Shown here piece after piece: positions 22,740 through 34,099 of a stretch of DNA of 64,000 nucleotides. The notes under the pieces were generated by a model, which was not told the origin of the DNA, searched no databases, and saw only the letters and a list, made by a program, of their open reading frames with translations. The stretch comes from Nectonema munidae (taxonomy: Eukaryota > Nematomorpha > Nectonematoida > Nectonematidae): the NCBI GenBank assembly GCA_030549495.1, contig JAUIRK010000959.1:62001-126000 (forward strand). Direction: 5' to 3'. The position numbers and the translations under genes are program-made. Each line of letters begins with the position of its first letter. Position 1 is the stretch's first letter.

Positions 22740-24330
22740 TATACCTTCAAATTTTACATAAAATATATGTTTTTATACTAAATCGGTCATGCTGTTTTTA
22801 TTTAGGATGTAAAAATACCTATAAGTATTAATCAAATTTGCGGTTTACTTTTGAAAATTGTCTCCAAAAACATTCCTTCACATTTTACATAAAATATATG
22901 TGTTATACTAAATCGGCCATGCTGGTTTCATTTCTGGGCTAATTTTTTACGTTTAGGATCTGGAAATACCTATAAGTGTTAATCAAATTTGCGGTTTACT
23001 TCTAAAAATTATCTCCAAAAACATTCATTCAAATTTTACAATGAAATATATGTTTTATACCAAATCAAACATGCTGTTTTCATTTCTGAACTCATTTTTC
23101 ACATTTAGAGGTTTTAAAACAAAATTTGCGGTTTACTTCTAAAAGCTATCTCCAAAAATATTCTCTCAATTTTACATGAAATATTTGTTTTTATACCAAA
23201 TCGATCATGCTGTTTTCATTTTTGAACTCATTTTTTACTATTAGAATTTGAAAATACCTATAAGTATTAATCAAATTTGCGGTTTACTTCTGAAAATTGT
23301 CTCCAAAAATTATCTCTTGAAATAAATGTTTTTATACCAAATCAATCATGCTGTTTTCATTTCTGAACTCATTTTTTACATTTAGGATGTGAAAATACCT
23401 ATAAGTGTCAATCAAATTTGCGGTTTACTTTTAAAAATTGTCTCCAAAAACATTCATTCAAATTTTACAATTAAATATATGTTTTATACCAAATCAACCA
23501 TGCTGTTTTCATTTCTGAACTCATTTTTTACATTTAGGATTTGAAAATACCTATAAGTATAAATCAAATTTGCGGTTTACTTCTAAAAATTGTCTACAAA
23601 AACATTCAAATTTTACAATTAAATATATGTTTTTATACCAAATCAACCATGCTAGTTTCATTTATGGACTCAATTTTTGCAGTTTGAATTTGAAAATACC
23701 TATAAGTATCAATTAAATTTGCGGTTTACTTCTAAAAATTGTCTACAAAAACATTCAAATTTTACAATTAAATATATGTTTTTATACCAAATCAACCATG
23801 CTAGTTTCATTTATGGACTCAATTTTTGCAGTTTGAATTTGAAAATACATATAAGTATCAATTAAATTTGCGTTTAGTTCTAAAATTTGTTTTTATAGCA
23901 AATAGATATCATGATGATTTCATTTCTGAACACAGTTTTCGCATTTAGAGGTTTTACTGCTAGTGTCAATCAAATATGCAGTTTATGTCTGAAAACTATA
24001 TCCCAAAATATTCTCTCTAATTTTATATGAAATATATGTTTTTATACCAATTCGACCATGATAATTTTTATTTCTGAAATCATTTTTTGCATTTAGAGGT
24101 TTTAAATGTCTGAAAGTGTCAATCAAATTTTCGATTTACGTCTAATGTCTACAGAAATATTTTTGAAATTTAAATAAAATATCTGTTTATATGCCAAATG
24201 GAAGATGCTGGTTTCATTTTTGACTCAGGTTTGGCATTTATGGTTTTAAAATATCTGAAAGCTTGATCAGATTTGGGGTTTATTTCTAGATACTGTTTTC
24301 AAAAATATTTTGACTGTAAAAAAGAAGTTT
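22740..24330 (+). repeat. Satellite A array, ~150-bp monomer, about 10 copies
   Basis: The landmark GCGGTTTACT (or a close variant) recurs at 22840, 22991, 23128, 23279, 23420, 23572 and 23721, spacing 137-152 bp. More degenerate copies follow near 23870, 23976 and 24129. Other shared blocks are TTTTATACCAAATC, CATGCTGTTTTCATTT and AAAATACCTATAAGT. The middle copies are most alike (two adjacent monomers around 23640-23860 nearly identical), and divergence rises toward the right edge. Confidence 0.85.
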
Positions 24331-24989
24331 CTCTTTTACAAATGAAAAATATTTAAATCTATAGCTTATCATCTAGGATTACAGTTAACATTTAGCTAAG
24401 ATGGGTAGGAAATCTGAAAATTTAGAATAGGTCAGATTTATCAAAAATGGCACAGATGCCAATATGTGAGAATTTAGTCACTATCAAGATATTTTTAATT
24501 TAAATTGAATTTGTCCATCTTTTTCCTTTTGTTTCAAAGAGATAATTTTTTAGATGAAGAACGTTGACAACGTTTTGTAATTGAATAATCAACATCACGA
24601 ATGATTCATCAGAAAAAAACCTTTGAAATGAGATTGGTTGACAAATATTTAGGCCCGATAATAAAATATACGATAATGAAGTTATTTTATCATTTTAAAA
24701 AAATTTTCGAACACACATTGAAGAATATAAATTTCTAATGAAAAAAGAGCTACCAAGAAAGGATCATCATAGAATGAATACCAAAATTACATACTGTAAA
24801 TTATAATATGACGTAGAGACTACGAGCCGATAACGAATTTGTAGCCAAAAAGATGGAGGTCCTATCGAGTTACATAAGTTACTGTAGAATGAAATATTTT
24901 GAGTGAATTAAACACCTAAAGTTGGTTTATTAAATAAATTAAAAAAATAATTACCAGAGAAATACTGCAATTAGAAGTTATTTTTATGT
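24331..24989. repeat. Spacer with a decayed repeat shared with 28420-28780
   Basis: Bases about 24540-24905 show recognisable similarity to 28420-28780 (AACATAGATTGCAC / AACACACATTGAAG, GAGGTCTTATTGGGATATA / GAGGTCCTATCGAGTTACA). A degenerate plus-strand reading gives NEFVAKKMEVLSSYISYC here. I do not recognise the source family. Confidence 0.45.
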
Positions 24990-25865
24990 TTATATATTTG
25001 ACATTGATTTACAGGTTTAATCGATTTTTTGACAGGTTTTATTGATTTCATAAATAATGAACATCACCATTAAATTCTGCATACTTGAAATGTATAAAAA
25101 CTTTAAAAGAATTAAAATTTTAATTATGACATGGGCTGTCATATTTAAATTATTTTCTCAGGTTTGACTAATATTTATAAAAAAAAAGGAATATAACCAG
25201 TAAACACAGCCTACTTGAAAATGGGTATATGTGTGTAAAATACCATACACGGTAAACTTCATAACCTCCCTATACTTTCTATTAAACGTAATTCTCTAAT
25301 TTAAAAAAACCGTGCCTGATCCTTTCTTTTTGGGATAAATCAATTTTTTGACAGTTTTGATTGATTTTTATATAAAAAAATAAATATCACCACTGAATTC
25401 AGCATATTTGAAAATAGGTATACATGTGTAAAAAACTTTATATACTTATTTAGATAAAAAATTCCTTTTTGAGATGTCACATTTAGAGCAATTTTTTCAC
25501 AGGTTTGAATGATTTTCATAAAAAATGAATATCACCACTGAATTCAGCATATTTGAAAATGGGTATACATGTGTAAAAAACGTTATATACTTATTTAGAT
25601 AAAAAGTTCCTTTTTGAGATGAGCTGTCACATTTAGATCAATTTTTTAACATGTTTGATTGATTTTTATAAAAAAATGAATATCACTACTGAATTCAGCA
25701 TATTTGAAAATGGGTATACATGCGTAAAAAACTTTATATAATTATTTAAATAAAAAGTTCCTTTTTGAGATGAGCTGTCAAATATAAATCAATTTTTTGA
25801 CAGGTTTGATTGATTTTGATAAAAAATGGACATCACCACTGAATTCAGCATAGTTGAAATATATA
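24990..25865 (+). repeat. Satellite B array, ~150-bp monomer, about 6 copies
   Basis: GAATTCAGCATATTTGAAAAT or near variants recur at 25395, 25540, 25691 and 25841 (spacing 145-151 bp), with more degenerate copies near 25060 and 25205. Each monomer also has TTTTTTGACAGGTTTGATTG and TTCCTTTTTGAGATGAGCTG. It is unrelated by eye to satellite A but has the same period. Confidence 0.8.
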
Positions 25866-25941
25866 TGTAACATTAAAAATATTTATAAAAACTTATTAAT
25901 ATCTGAGAAAAATAGGGGGGGGGGGGGCACTTTACGCCCCC

Positions 25942-26007
25942 CAGCACTTGAGCGGACAAATTTCGCCCAGCACTTGAGCGGACAAATTTCGCCCAGCACT
26001 AATAGGG
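25942..26007. repeat. Two 26-bp direct repeats leading into the terminal repeat
   Basis: CAGCACTTGAGCGGACAAAT followed by TTCGCC occurs at 25942-25967 and again at 25968-25993. The element terminus CAGCACTAATAGGG (25994-26007) starts with the same CAGCACT. Such subterminal repeats can serve as transposase binding sites; that role is inferred. Confidence 0.75.
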
Positions 26008-26011
26008 TTAA

Positions 26012-26297
26012 CATGAAGTTATAAAAAAAAATTAGTTATAATTTTCTTCTGCCTTTTTTTCGTCATTTCCAAAATATGATTGATCAAAGCAATATCAAAA
26101 AATAGATTGAAGATTTTCTTTACATTTTCCAAACTTTTTGTTTCATTTGTGGGACCACAAGGATGTAAGGACAAGTTGCAAGAATTCCGAATTTGGACAC
26201 GGCCGCTAACTATATTTTGAGGTTCCCAGAAAAATTTAGTTCCATCGGGAGCTAACAAGTTTTCACCAAGGTTCTTATGGCGTGTTTCTATCACCAA
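26012..26297 (-). pseudogene. piggyBac transposase N-terminal part (first half of a split gene)
   Basis: The minus strand from 26297 reads LLAPDGTKFFWEPQNIVSGR, then CGPTNETKSLENVKKIFNLF and FDIALINHILEMTKKRQKKI. piggyBac transposases start this way, with a D-G-T-x-W block, a G-P-T block and an F-x-x-x-F-D-x-x-L-x-x-I-x-x-x-T-N helix. The frame ends at the TTAA of the element at 22380-26007. The next part of the same protein is found beyond that element, at 22375 and below, on the same strand. Confidence 0.75.
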
Positions 26298-26312
26298 TCA
26301 AAACGTCTAAAT

Positions 26313-26590
26313 TCTTTTCTTTCGCAAACCAAGCGAGTAAACAGTTGTCGCTTTCGAAATTGTTACAAACCTTGAATGACGTATTTGTAGAATAGAGTTG
26401 CAAAATCCATTTCTCTGGCGAATCAAAAAAGTAAACAAATGCCGCTTTCAAAAACGATTACAATTGTTGAATATGACTGCACAACGTGTTCTGACATCAC
26501 AACTTCAAAATCTCCGTCTCTTGCAAACCAAGCAAGTGAACAAATGTTATTTTCGAAATTTTTTTACCAACCTTGATTGTATTGAGCCGT
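26313..26590. repeat. Three imperfect ~100-bp tandem units
   Basis: GCAAACCAAGCGAGTAAACA, GCGAATCAAAAAAGTAAACA and GCAAACCAAGCAAGTGAACA mark successive units upstream of the dead piggyBac gene. They may be its subterminal repeats. Confidence 0.5.
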
Positions 26591-26639
26591 ATGAATATAC
26601 TTTGTATATTCTCTTATTTTTCTTCACCATGGTTTGACG

Positions 26640-27240
26640 TCATTATAAGCAACCTGTAAATATTCTTACTTTGTAAAGCATGGGGTTTTTTTGATTGATA
26701 TAATGCAGGAAGCATTGTGAGATCGCACGGCATTGAAAGGGTAAACGTAAGCCTATCGTCCGCTCTCACCATAAAATTTGTCATGAAACAAATATGTTGA
26801 GTTTTTTTATAAGTTCTTGCAGTAATGCAAAGTGCCAGGTACAAGGTAACATCAACAAATATTGAACATATGGATAAATGTTTTGTATTTTTATAGTAGG
26901 TAGATCATTTTGATTAGGTCATTTTATAAGTAGCTCGCATGCTAAAAAAGTGTGAGCACGCCTGAATGTAACAAACAGAAGCGTATCCACAAGAGCAAAG
27001 GATACGACATAACAACTTTTTTTGAAAAAGGTTTCAGTCATTCTTTACTACATTCTACTATTTTTCGAATATTTCGGAATTTATTATAATACTTCTGCGC
27101 AACCATATTTTTTACAAACGCAAAATGTTAATTATGTCGTGTTTTTAATTTTTATGTTATCCTCTACATTTCTATATATTTTTCACCATATATCATTTAT
27201 TGTTTATTTACACCAAAGTTTAAAAATTCGAACCCCTGAC
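26640..27240. other. AT-rich sequence, no gene seen
   Basis: Nothing recognised. Confidence 0.35.
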
Positions 27241-27330
27241 AATATAACTACAAATAATGAGAAACGAATCAAATGAGGCACACCAAATAACCAGAAAATT
27301 AGCTTCCTTTATTTTTTACATATACAGGGT
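27241..27330. repeat. Dispersed repeat, copy 1
   Basis: CTACAAATAATGAGAAA, GAGGCACA and AAAATTAGCTTCCTTT with TTTTTTACATATA recur at 31655-31735 in the same order and orientation. Confidence 0.6.
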
Positions 27331-27560
27331 GTTTGGGATAAATTTGACAGTTACACCAGAAAAAAAATTGTTTGAAAATTTATTGGACTTAAAAGAAATT
27401 CAAAATTACAGAATTATCAATTCAAAATAACCGCCATTGGCATTTATTACAGCATCTATTCGGCTTCAGAATCTAGAACAAGCTAATTTTAGACTTTCTC
27501 TGGGAAGGGTCTGAGAAACAAATTTTGGTGGATGCAACGTCGACTCATATTGCCATCCAG
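27322..27560 (-). pseudogene. Tc1/mariner-like transposase C-terminal remnant
   Basis: ACAGGGTGTTTGGGATAAA at 27325 looks like an IS630/mariner-type terminal repeat. Inside it, the minus strand (about 27510-27425) reads ESLKLACSRF, a stop, then SRIDAVINANGGYFE. This resembles the end of mariner-type transposases (R-x-x-x-C-x-x-x-x-x-R-x-x-x-x-I-x-x-x-G-G-x-F-E). Frame broken by stops. A plus-strand helix-like piece EGTPSYSTIK at about 27873-27905 resembles a mariner DNA-binding helix but lies on the opposite strand. Confidence 0.45.
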
Positions 27561-28079
27561 AGCTGTGGTGAAACATTCATCACCAAAACAAAGGAAATAC
27601 TGATTCATGTAGAAGAATTCATAGCGCTCATGACTGGTATTGAAGGAAGTTCGCCAAGTGACGAAGTCTAGAGCGATTTTACCACAGCATTGTCAGCAAT
27701 CAAAAACAGAGAAGCAAGGGAGTGATCAGCTAAAGCTGAAAAACTTATCATTGAACAAAATCAAAAGATTATATATAGGTTTTATAAGAATACAATTTTT
27801 CTTTTTATCCATGATGTATTTTTGCAAAAAACTCGACAATTTGACCAATGAAAGTCCAATATTATAAAGCGTTTGCCGAGGGGACGCCATCGTACTCCAC
27901 AATAAAGCAAACTTTTGAAATTCTCATAAACAAAGGCTTTTTAAAAGAGCAGAAATGGACAGCCTCTGATAAAAGTGCATTCATTGCAGAAACGACTCAT
28001 TCAAGAAAGTCATTTAAAGCTAACGATCCAAGTATTTTTGTTACTATGTTCTTGAGGTGTAGAATCCAGTAAATTGAAA

Positions 28080-28780
28080 GCAAAATTTTAATAATAATGC
28101 GATTTGTGTTAACTCAACTCTTTTTTATTGGTTTTCCAATGGAATAGATGGTGTAAAAATATAGTATTGAGATTTTCAAAAAACGTCTTCATCATCAAGA
28201 AGTTCCTCCCTTGTGAATCAAAAACTTTAAACCTTTATATTATTAGTTAATATTTCAATCATCAATTCACTAAAAAATTCATCTTAAAATTGTCAAAGAG
28301 TAACCTGATGATCAGAATTTGTCTTATTACACCTAAGTATTATGGGTCGCGATGCACACTGTGGTTCTTGCTATGGGTCGCAGTAAAAAAAGTTTGAAAA
28401 ACGTGGTTTAGAGGATAAAGGTAGAAAACTTTTCTAGGTAGAAAACAATGATTAGCAAACAACCAGAGTAATATTTGTTCATATCACCTGGTAATACAAC
28501 ACATGTTATTGATTAAAAAAACCCAAGATTATCAAGGAGATTGTCGTCAGTAGAAAAGCTCTGAAATCGTTTAAATTCTAAGCTCTCAGAAAAAGGTTTT
28601 TTCAAACATAGATTGCACAAAATGAGTTTCTGATGAAAGTACCAGTTCAGAATGAAGTGCAAGTTAGTTACCTTATAACATATAGTAGAAATTAAGTACA
28701 GAGTTCAAGTTGATAGCGGAATTGTAAGCAAAACAATAGAGGTCTTATTGGGATATATAGTTCAAAGCTTATATTTCACC
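28080..28780. repeat. Repeat-derived sequence: possible hAT tail and shared decayed block
   Basis: GGGTCGCAG with AAAGTTTGAAAAACGTGG near 28375-28411 resembles the ends of ZBED-type hAT elements. Bases 28420-28780 share the decayed block with 24540-24905. No open frame. Confidence 0.35.
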
Positions 28781-30899
28781 TTGTGATTTAACAACAATTT
28801 TTATGAAAATTTTATTGCTGGCCTAATTATTTATCTTTAAAAATTTTATAATATATAACGCATCTATAGGGTTGTTATTGAACACTTCTCAGTACCAAGT
28901 TAGTGAGTAAACTTTAAGCTGATTTAGCCATACAGACTACTAATATAAAATAAGATTTCTTCCAATAGGACAGCTAAATAGTATCAGCGTTGCAAATAAA
29001 TGGTAAATGCAGAGATTCTTCATCTGCATTTCACAATGGAGAAAAAAGATGAATTAAGTTTCAAGCATGTAAAAATTTTTATGCCAAGCAGTTCTAGCTG
29101 ATTTTTTTATTAAAAATCCTCATGTTTGTATTTAACATTATTTTTCTCTCTACCCTGAAATAGTTAAAAAAAATGAAGGATCATTTCAAAAGGAGCGGAT
29201 GAAAAGGGCTCCCCCTCCAATACAAAAGGTTGAAAAGCTTGGAGAAAATAATTTTAAAAATTGAAATTGATTTGCAAATAAAAAATAAATTTGAATGTAG
29301 TTTAATTTATCTAGGAAATCATCAATGAGGGTATTCCTATTTTTGCCCTACGCCCCCCCCGACACTGGGGATACAATACGTTAGATTTAGGAATTCTGGT
29401 AAGTCACGCTAACTTTTTTGTAAAAAATACGATTTGAAATTAGGTAGGAGAAAAATAAATTGAAGTTTATTGCCATTTCCATCTTTATACGTCTTTTTTA
29501 TCGAACGGTTGAGTTGCAAATAAATTTATCAAGTTGAACTGGTTACTTGAGTGATAGATAACCTATTCCAGCCAATAAAGTTGTGTGATTTATGTATTTT
29601 TATGTAACCACTTGAATTGAAACATGGTGTAATATAATCTACAAAGAACATCATATATTAGTGATTGAGTATAAATAACAAAATACTCTTTTCAATGTTG
29701 CAATCATTGAATTTTAATAGACATTTTCGGCTCTAATTTTATATTATCTGAATTCTGCGTAAGAAAGTATGTTATTTAAAATTAACTTCTTTTAGAAAAG
29801 TAAAAATTAAAAAACATGATAATGGTTGTAGTAGAGAATATTGGTGGCATTTATTCTTGAAGTAAAATGCATCGAACAAAATTTCTTAATCACGTTTGAT
29901 TACGTTATAACACTTCGATTTTTTTTGAAAATTATAATATGTTTTTAAGTATCGTATTTTTTCATTTAGATACGATTTTACGGTACAAATAAAAGTGGAG
30001 TTAAAAATAAGAAATTTGTTTTCAGGCCATCACTGCCATCAAAACAATAGAACGTGAATATGTCTAGAATCACTTCCTCTCTATTTTATATTTAGAGGTT
30101 AATGACCTTTTGACAACCTTTTTTCATAGATACGGCAAGTGTAATTTTTCAAGAAATTGCAATACTAAATACCCAAAATTTTCGATAATAAAATCCATTT
30201 TTCTAAACCGAAAAATTTTGTGTCTCATTTTCCGTTTTCATTTCCCTAGTATTGTATACAGGCCATTATTGTTTGTTCCAATATTTACCTGTTCATGCAT
30301 GAAGTTATTTTGTAGCTTCACTATTTTTGTTTATTAATACCTGTGCCGAAGTGACGCAAAAGGTAAAAGTATGACTTTATTAACACAGGCAAATCGTTGA
30401 TTCCAATAAGAACTTGGCTTGATCCACTCTTGATAGTATGATCAACAAAATTGGAGCTGGTTCACTCTTGATAGCATAACCAGTAGAAGCTCAGAGGTTA
30501 GAAAAGAAAAGAGATTCTATTTATGAAAGGGTCATAAAAAAGTATATGATAAACTTTTTTTGGTTTGTTTTAAGATAAATAAAATTAATAAGCAAAAAAA
30601 CTAAATTACTAAAGTCATATTTAGAAATAACAACGGTCGACCGATAAAATGAAACATGATTTATTTAAGAAGCAGATTTATATTAAAAATCATTGAAATG
30701 ACAAATGTATATTTTACCCAAATCAACAAGTCAACTGTGGCCTTTAACAAGTTTTAATGTAGTCTCCATTTCAAAAATTAGTAGATTTATTTTAACAACT
30801 TTTGGAAAGTTTAAATTTGGAAAGCTAAATTTGCAATTATGATCTAATGAAAAAGGAAATATAATTCATTTTGGCGCTTATTGAAAAAGCAAGATTAAA
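28781..30899. other. AT-rich sequence, no gene recognised
   Basis: Short ORFs only. A C run near 29350 may mark an old repeat edge. Confidence 0.35.
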
Positions 30900-30919
30900 A
30901 TTTTTGATGTTTGAGGAAA

Positions 30920-30975
30920 AAAGAAGTGGACCACAGATCGAGCAATACTGCGGACCGCAGGATCAGTATCCCTGA
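30920..30975 (-). mobile_element. Isolated hAT-type terminal sequence
   Basis: Read inward on the minus strand, CAGGGATACTGATCCTGCGG starts at 30975 and is followed by TCCGCAGTATTGCTCG. This is similar in form to ends of ZBED-type hAT elements. The matching end and gene are not seen. Confidence 0.35.
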
Positions 30976-31654
30976 AAAAGAGTTTTAGAATGAGAAAATT
31001 AAAAAAAATTAAATGTATTTTTTGGCCCCTATTCAAAATCCTTAATAGAAATCATATTATGAATGTTATGTTCAAGTCCATGAAAAATAAAACCTCATTA
31101 AGATACCTTAAAACTCAAAAAAGCAAAGCTTTAAAAAATAAAAGTGAACAATTTTTAAGTATTTTATTCATCTTTTCCATGCCTTTGAGAAGTCGTAGCT
31201 TCTTTTTTGAAGGATTTTCTCTACAAATCTGAAAAAAAGAAAAAGTCAAAAATTGAAAAGTTTCGTATCATTGAGATTAATAGTGAGGCGTGTTGTATAA
31301 AATTCATAAGATAAATGAAAAAAAAATGAAGAAGTGTAGAGTAATAAAGTGAAGTAAAAGAGAGAATTGGAATTAAATAAAACACCAAAAATAGATATAT
31401 AGAGCGGATTAAGCAAAAGCTATATAAAGTATATGGAATAGGATGTTGATAGATCCGAAACTTCCAGCCATTTCCTCGTTTTCTCCCTCTCCCTCCTGTT
31501 AAACTCATCTTATATTAACTTTTTTTATTTTCTATGAAATAAAAAAAGTGCCTTCATTTTGATCAATTTTAAATTTCTTTATATATATATCCAATTAGGC
31601 ATATCGGTTAAGTAAACATTTGACACACACATTTGCTTGCTTTCGTTAAGAAAG

Positions 31655-31735
31655 ACAATAATACTACAAATAATGAGAAAAGAAAAAAAGGAGGCACATC
31701 GAAAATTAGCTTCCTTTTAATTTTTTACATATATA
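31655..31735. repeat. Dispersed repeat, copy 2
   Basis: Matches 27241-27330 block by block (CTACAAATAATGAGAAA, GAGGCACA, AAAATTAGCTTCCTTT, TTTTTTACATATA). Confidence 0.6.
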
Positions 31736-33087
31736 TTTTTCAAGCGATTAGACTTTGGGTAAGTGAAAAGGCCAGCACTTACGTAATTTAGTGAAAACAG
31801 TATTAAACTTTATTTCAAAATACATGCACTACAAATGATCAAAACAACGATCGCTAAAAATGAATTCCTCTTGTTAAAAAGCAAGATTCTTGGTTGTTAT
31901 GGCAAACTTTTTACATCTTAGATTCACATTTTAATAGTGTTTTCATTTACATTTTACATGGTTATGTTCGAATGATCGAATCGAACTATCCTTGAAAATC
32001 ACTGACATAGGGAAAAAAAAGTTTCTTCTTGAAATGTATTCGTAGGTTATGTCTCTGGACCTACAGATATAACAACAAATTTTGAAAAGGGAAATGCCTA
32101 TATTTAAACGTTTACGCAATAGATTTTATATTCCATTCTATAATTTTAAACACCGAGTGATTCAAAAAATAAGCAGAGTTTGCCAAAAATTGCGTTCTTA
32201 TATTCTTAATACTATCGTATTTTAGTATCAATAAATTCAAATATTTATCCACCTCCAAATTGTCAGACTAACATACGCTCTACCAATTGGGCAAAAATTG
32301 TTCAAATATGAGGACTAAAAGGGATTATGATGTAACAGGAGCAAACTTCGATATTATAGACTACTTTAACACCAAAAGGATTTAGATAGCCTCTCTGTCT
32401 TCAATACACTTGGTGCCACTGTTATGGAACAAATAACTTTGGCTAAGTGCTAGTTACTGTATTAAAAGTTAATTAGAAAGTTCATTTTTAATTAATTTAA
32501 GTTTTTTGAATCAAGTTAGTAAATTACATATTCAATTTAAACATTGGTTCAAAACATATGTAACAAAGATTGGCTTATGCTTGTGCTGTCACATTTTGGT
32601 ATTACGGAGCAAACGTATAAAACCTACTTGGAGAGTGCTGAATAGACGAAATCTTTCATTTGAACCATTGTTACACATGTATCTTTGAAAATTCTGTGTC
32701 CTCAAAAATAATATGTGGGCACAATTATAATTGACTCAAATTTACGTGGGCTTAATTATCGGCCCCATTAGTATTGGGCTAACTTGTAGGTTGCTTTGCG
32801 TGCACTGATGAAAGTTGATGGGGATTTAAAATTTTTTAGAATAAACCTTAGAAGTATAAGAACATAAGATAAAAATTGTGCACTCTTACTTTATGGATTA
32901 AACGTGTAGAGTCTTGAGGAGTCACAACTAGACACGTAGGTCTACAACCCACATTATAAGTAGAAAGTTGAATTGGAGGATTCTGAAAAAATATATATGA
33001 TTTTATTTTAAAAAAGAGAGATTATTTATGAATGCGAAAAAAGTAATGTATAATTCAACAAGATTTTAACTGCACTTGGTTAGGATA
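31736..33087. other. AT-rich sequence, no gene recognised
   Basis: Nothing supported. Confidence 0.35.
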
Positions 33088-33095
33088 CTCTAAAC

Positions 33096-33563
33096 CAGCT
33101 TTTCTCAACCAGGGTCCACATGGACCCTAGGGATCCATATAAAATAATTGAGGGGGTCCACAGACGAAATATTATAAATTGGGGGTTCACAATGATATTT
33201 CGGTGGTCCATGAAGAAAACCAGCTCATAAGGGTTTTTATTATAAAAAGTTCGCAATAGACTTGACATCGTAAAAAGAGGTGCTTTACGACTAGCATTAA
33301 CTTCAATGCAACCAGATAAAAAGAAACTCGTTGAGCAGCATCAACCACAGGGCTCTCATTAAATGTCTTTCTTTTTTTATTATAAAAATTGTTGCATTAG
33401 ATTTGCTTTCATTTCAATATGAATTCTAAGTATATACTATTTTCTATATAATAACTTCAAAAATATTAAACTAAATATTTTTTGTCCAATTTTTATGAAG
33501 GGGTCCATTAAGAAAGAAAGAAGTCAAAAGGGGTCCATGAATTAAAAATGTTGACAAACACGG
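33096..33563. mobile_element. hAT-type MITE (468 bp) with perfect target duplication
   Basis: CTCTAAAC stands immediately outside both ends (33088-33095 and 33564-33571), a perfect 8-bp duplication. The left end is CAGCTTTTCTCAACCAGGG, the common hAT form CAGxGxTTCTCAACC. The right end read inward is CCGTGTTTGTCAACAT. Subterminal GGTCCAC / GGGGTCCA motifs appear on both sides. No coding capacity; an internal-deletion derivative. Confidence 0.8.
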
Positions 33564-33571
33564 CTCTAAAC

Positions 33572-34099
33572 CAACACTTATACAAAAGTGAACAACAACA
33601 AAAACTGAAATCAAAAATCAATTCATTTTTTGTATCTTTTTAATCTTTTTGATCATTTTAATAAGTTCATTAATCTATTAAATTCCATTTTTTATAATTC
33701 TTTTTAGATTCAAAACTCTCTTTTGGTGCTATTTTAAAATTAAAAAAATATCAAGAAATCTGATAGAAGGTAGAACAATTTTTTTCATTTTTTAAAAGGT
33801 ATGTTCTTACCATCTAGAAATTTTTTAAGGCATATAAAAAGTTTTGAAAAATTAAATAAAGAACGGACAGTTAACGGGTTGCACATTGCTTTTAAATATT
33901 AAAATATACACAAAAAAAGGCTTAAAATGGTAAAAATTAAAATTTTCGATAAAAAGTATTTTAAAAATTGATTGCAATGTTGAGATATTCATTATAAAAT
34001 AGTTGTTTGATCTTTATTTATGGTGTATGTAATTTTACTAGCTATCGGAACATTTTTTGGATGATTTTCAACTACTTGAAGTAAGTAATGTTTTGCTCT
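33572..34099. other. AT-rich sequence, no gene seen
   Basis: Nothing recognised. Confidence 0.35.

Larger units (their letters stand above)
22380..26007 (+). mobile_element. TTAA-bounded piggyBac-type element carrying two satellites
   Basis: TTAA duplications at 22376-22379 and 26008-26011. Inverted ends: CCCTATTAGTGCTG at 22380 and CAGCACTAATAGGG ending at 26007, a perfect 14-bp terminal repeat. Inside are satellite A (22740-24330), a spacer with a decayed repeat (24330-24985), satellite B (24990-25865), 13 G at 25915-25927, and two 26-bp direct repeats at the right end (25942-25993). No transposase is present, so it would depend on a helper. It splits an older piggyBac transposase gene. 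Confidence 0.75.

Noticed and set aside
27848-28072. Mariner DNA-binding helix (EGTPSYSTIK) as the start of the transposase at 27322
   Set aside because: It lies on the plus strand whereas the C-terminal remnant is on the minus strand, and the sequence after the helix does not match. May be coincidence or a different relic.
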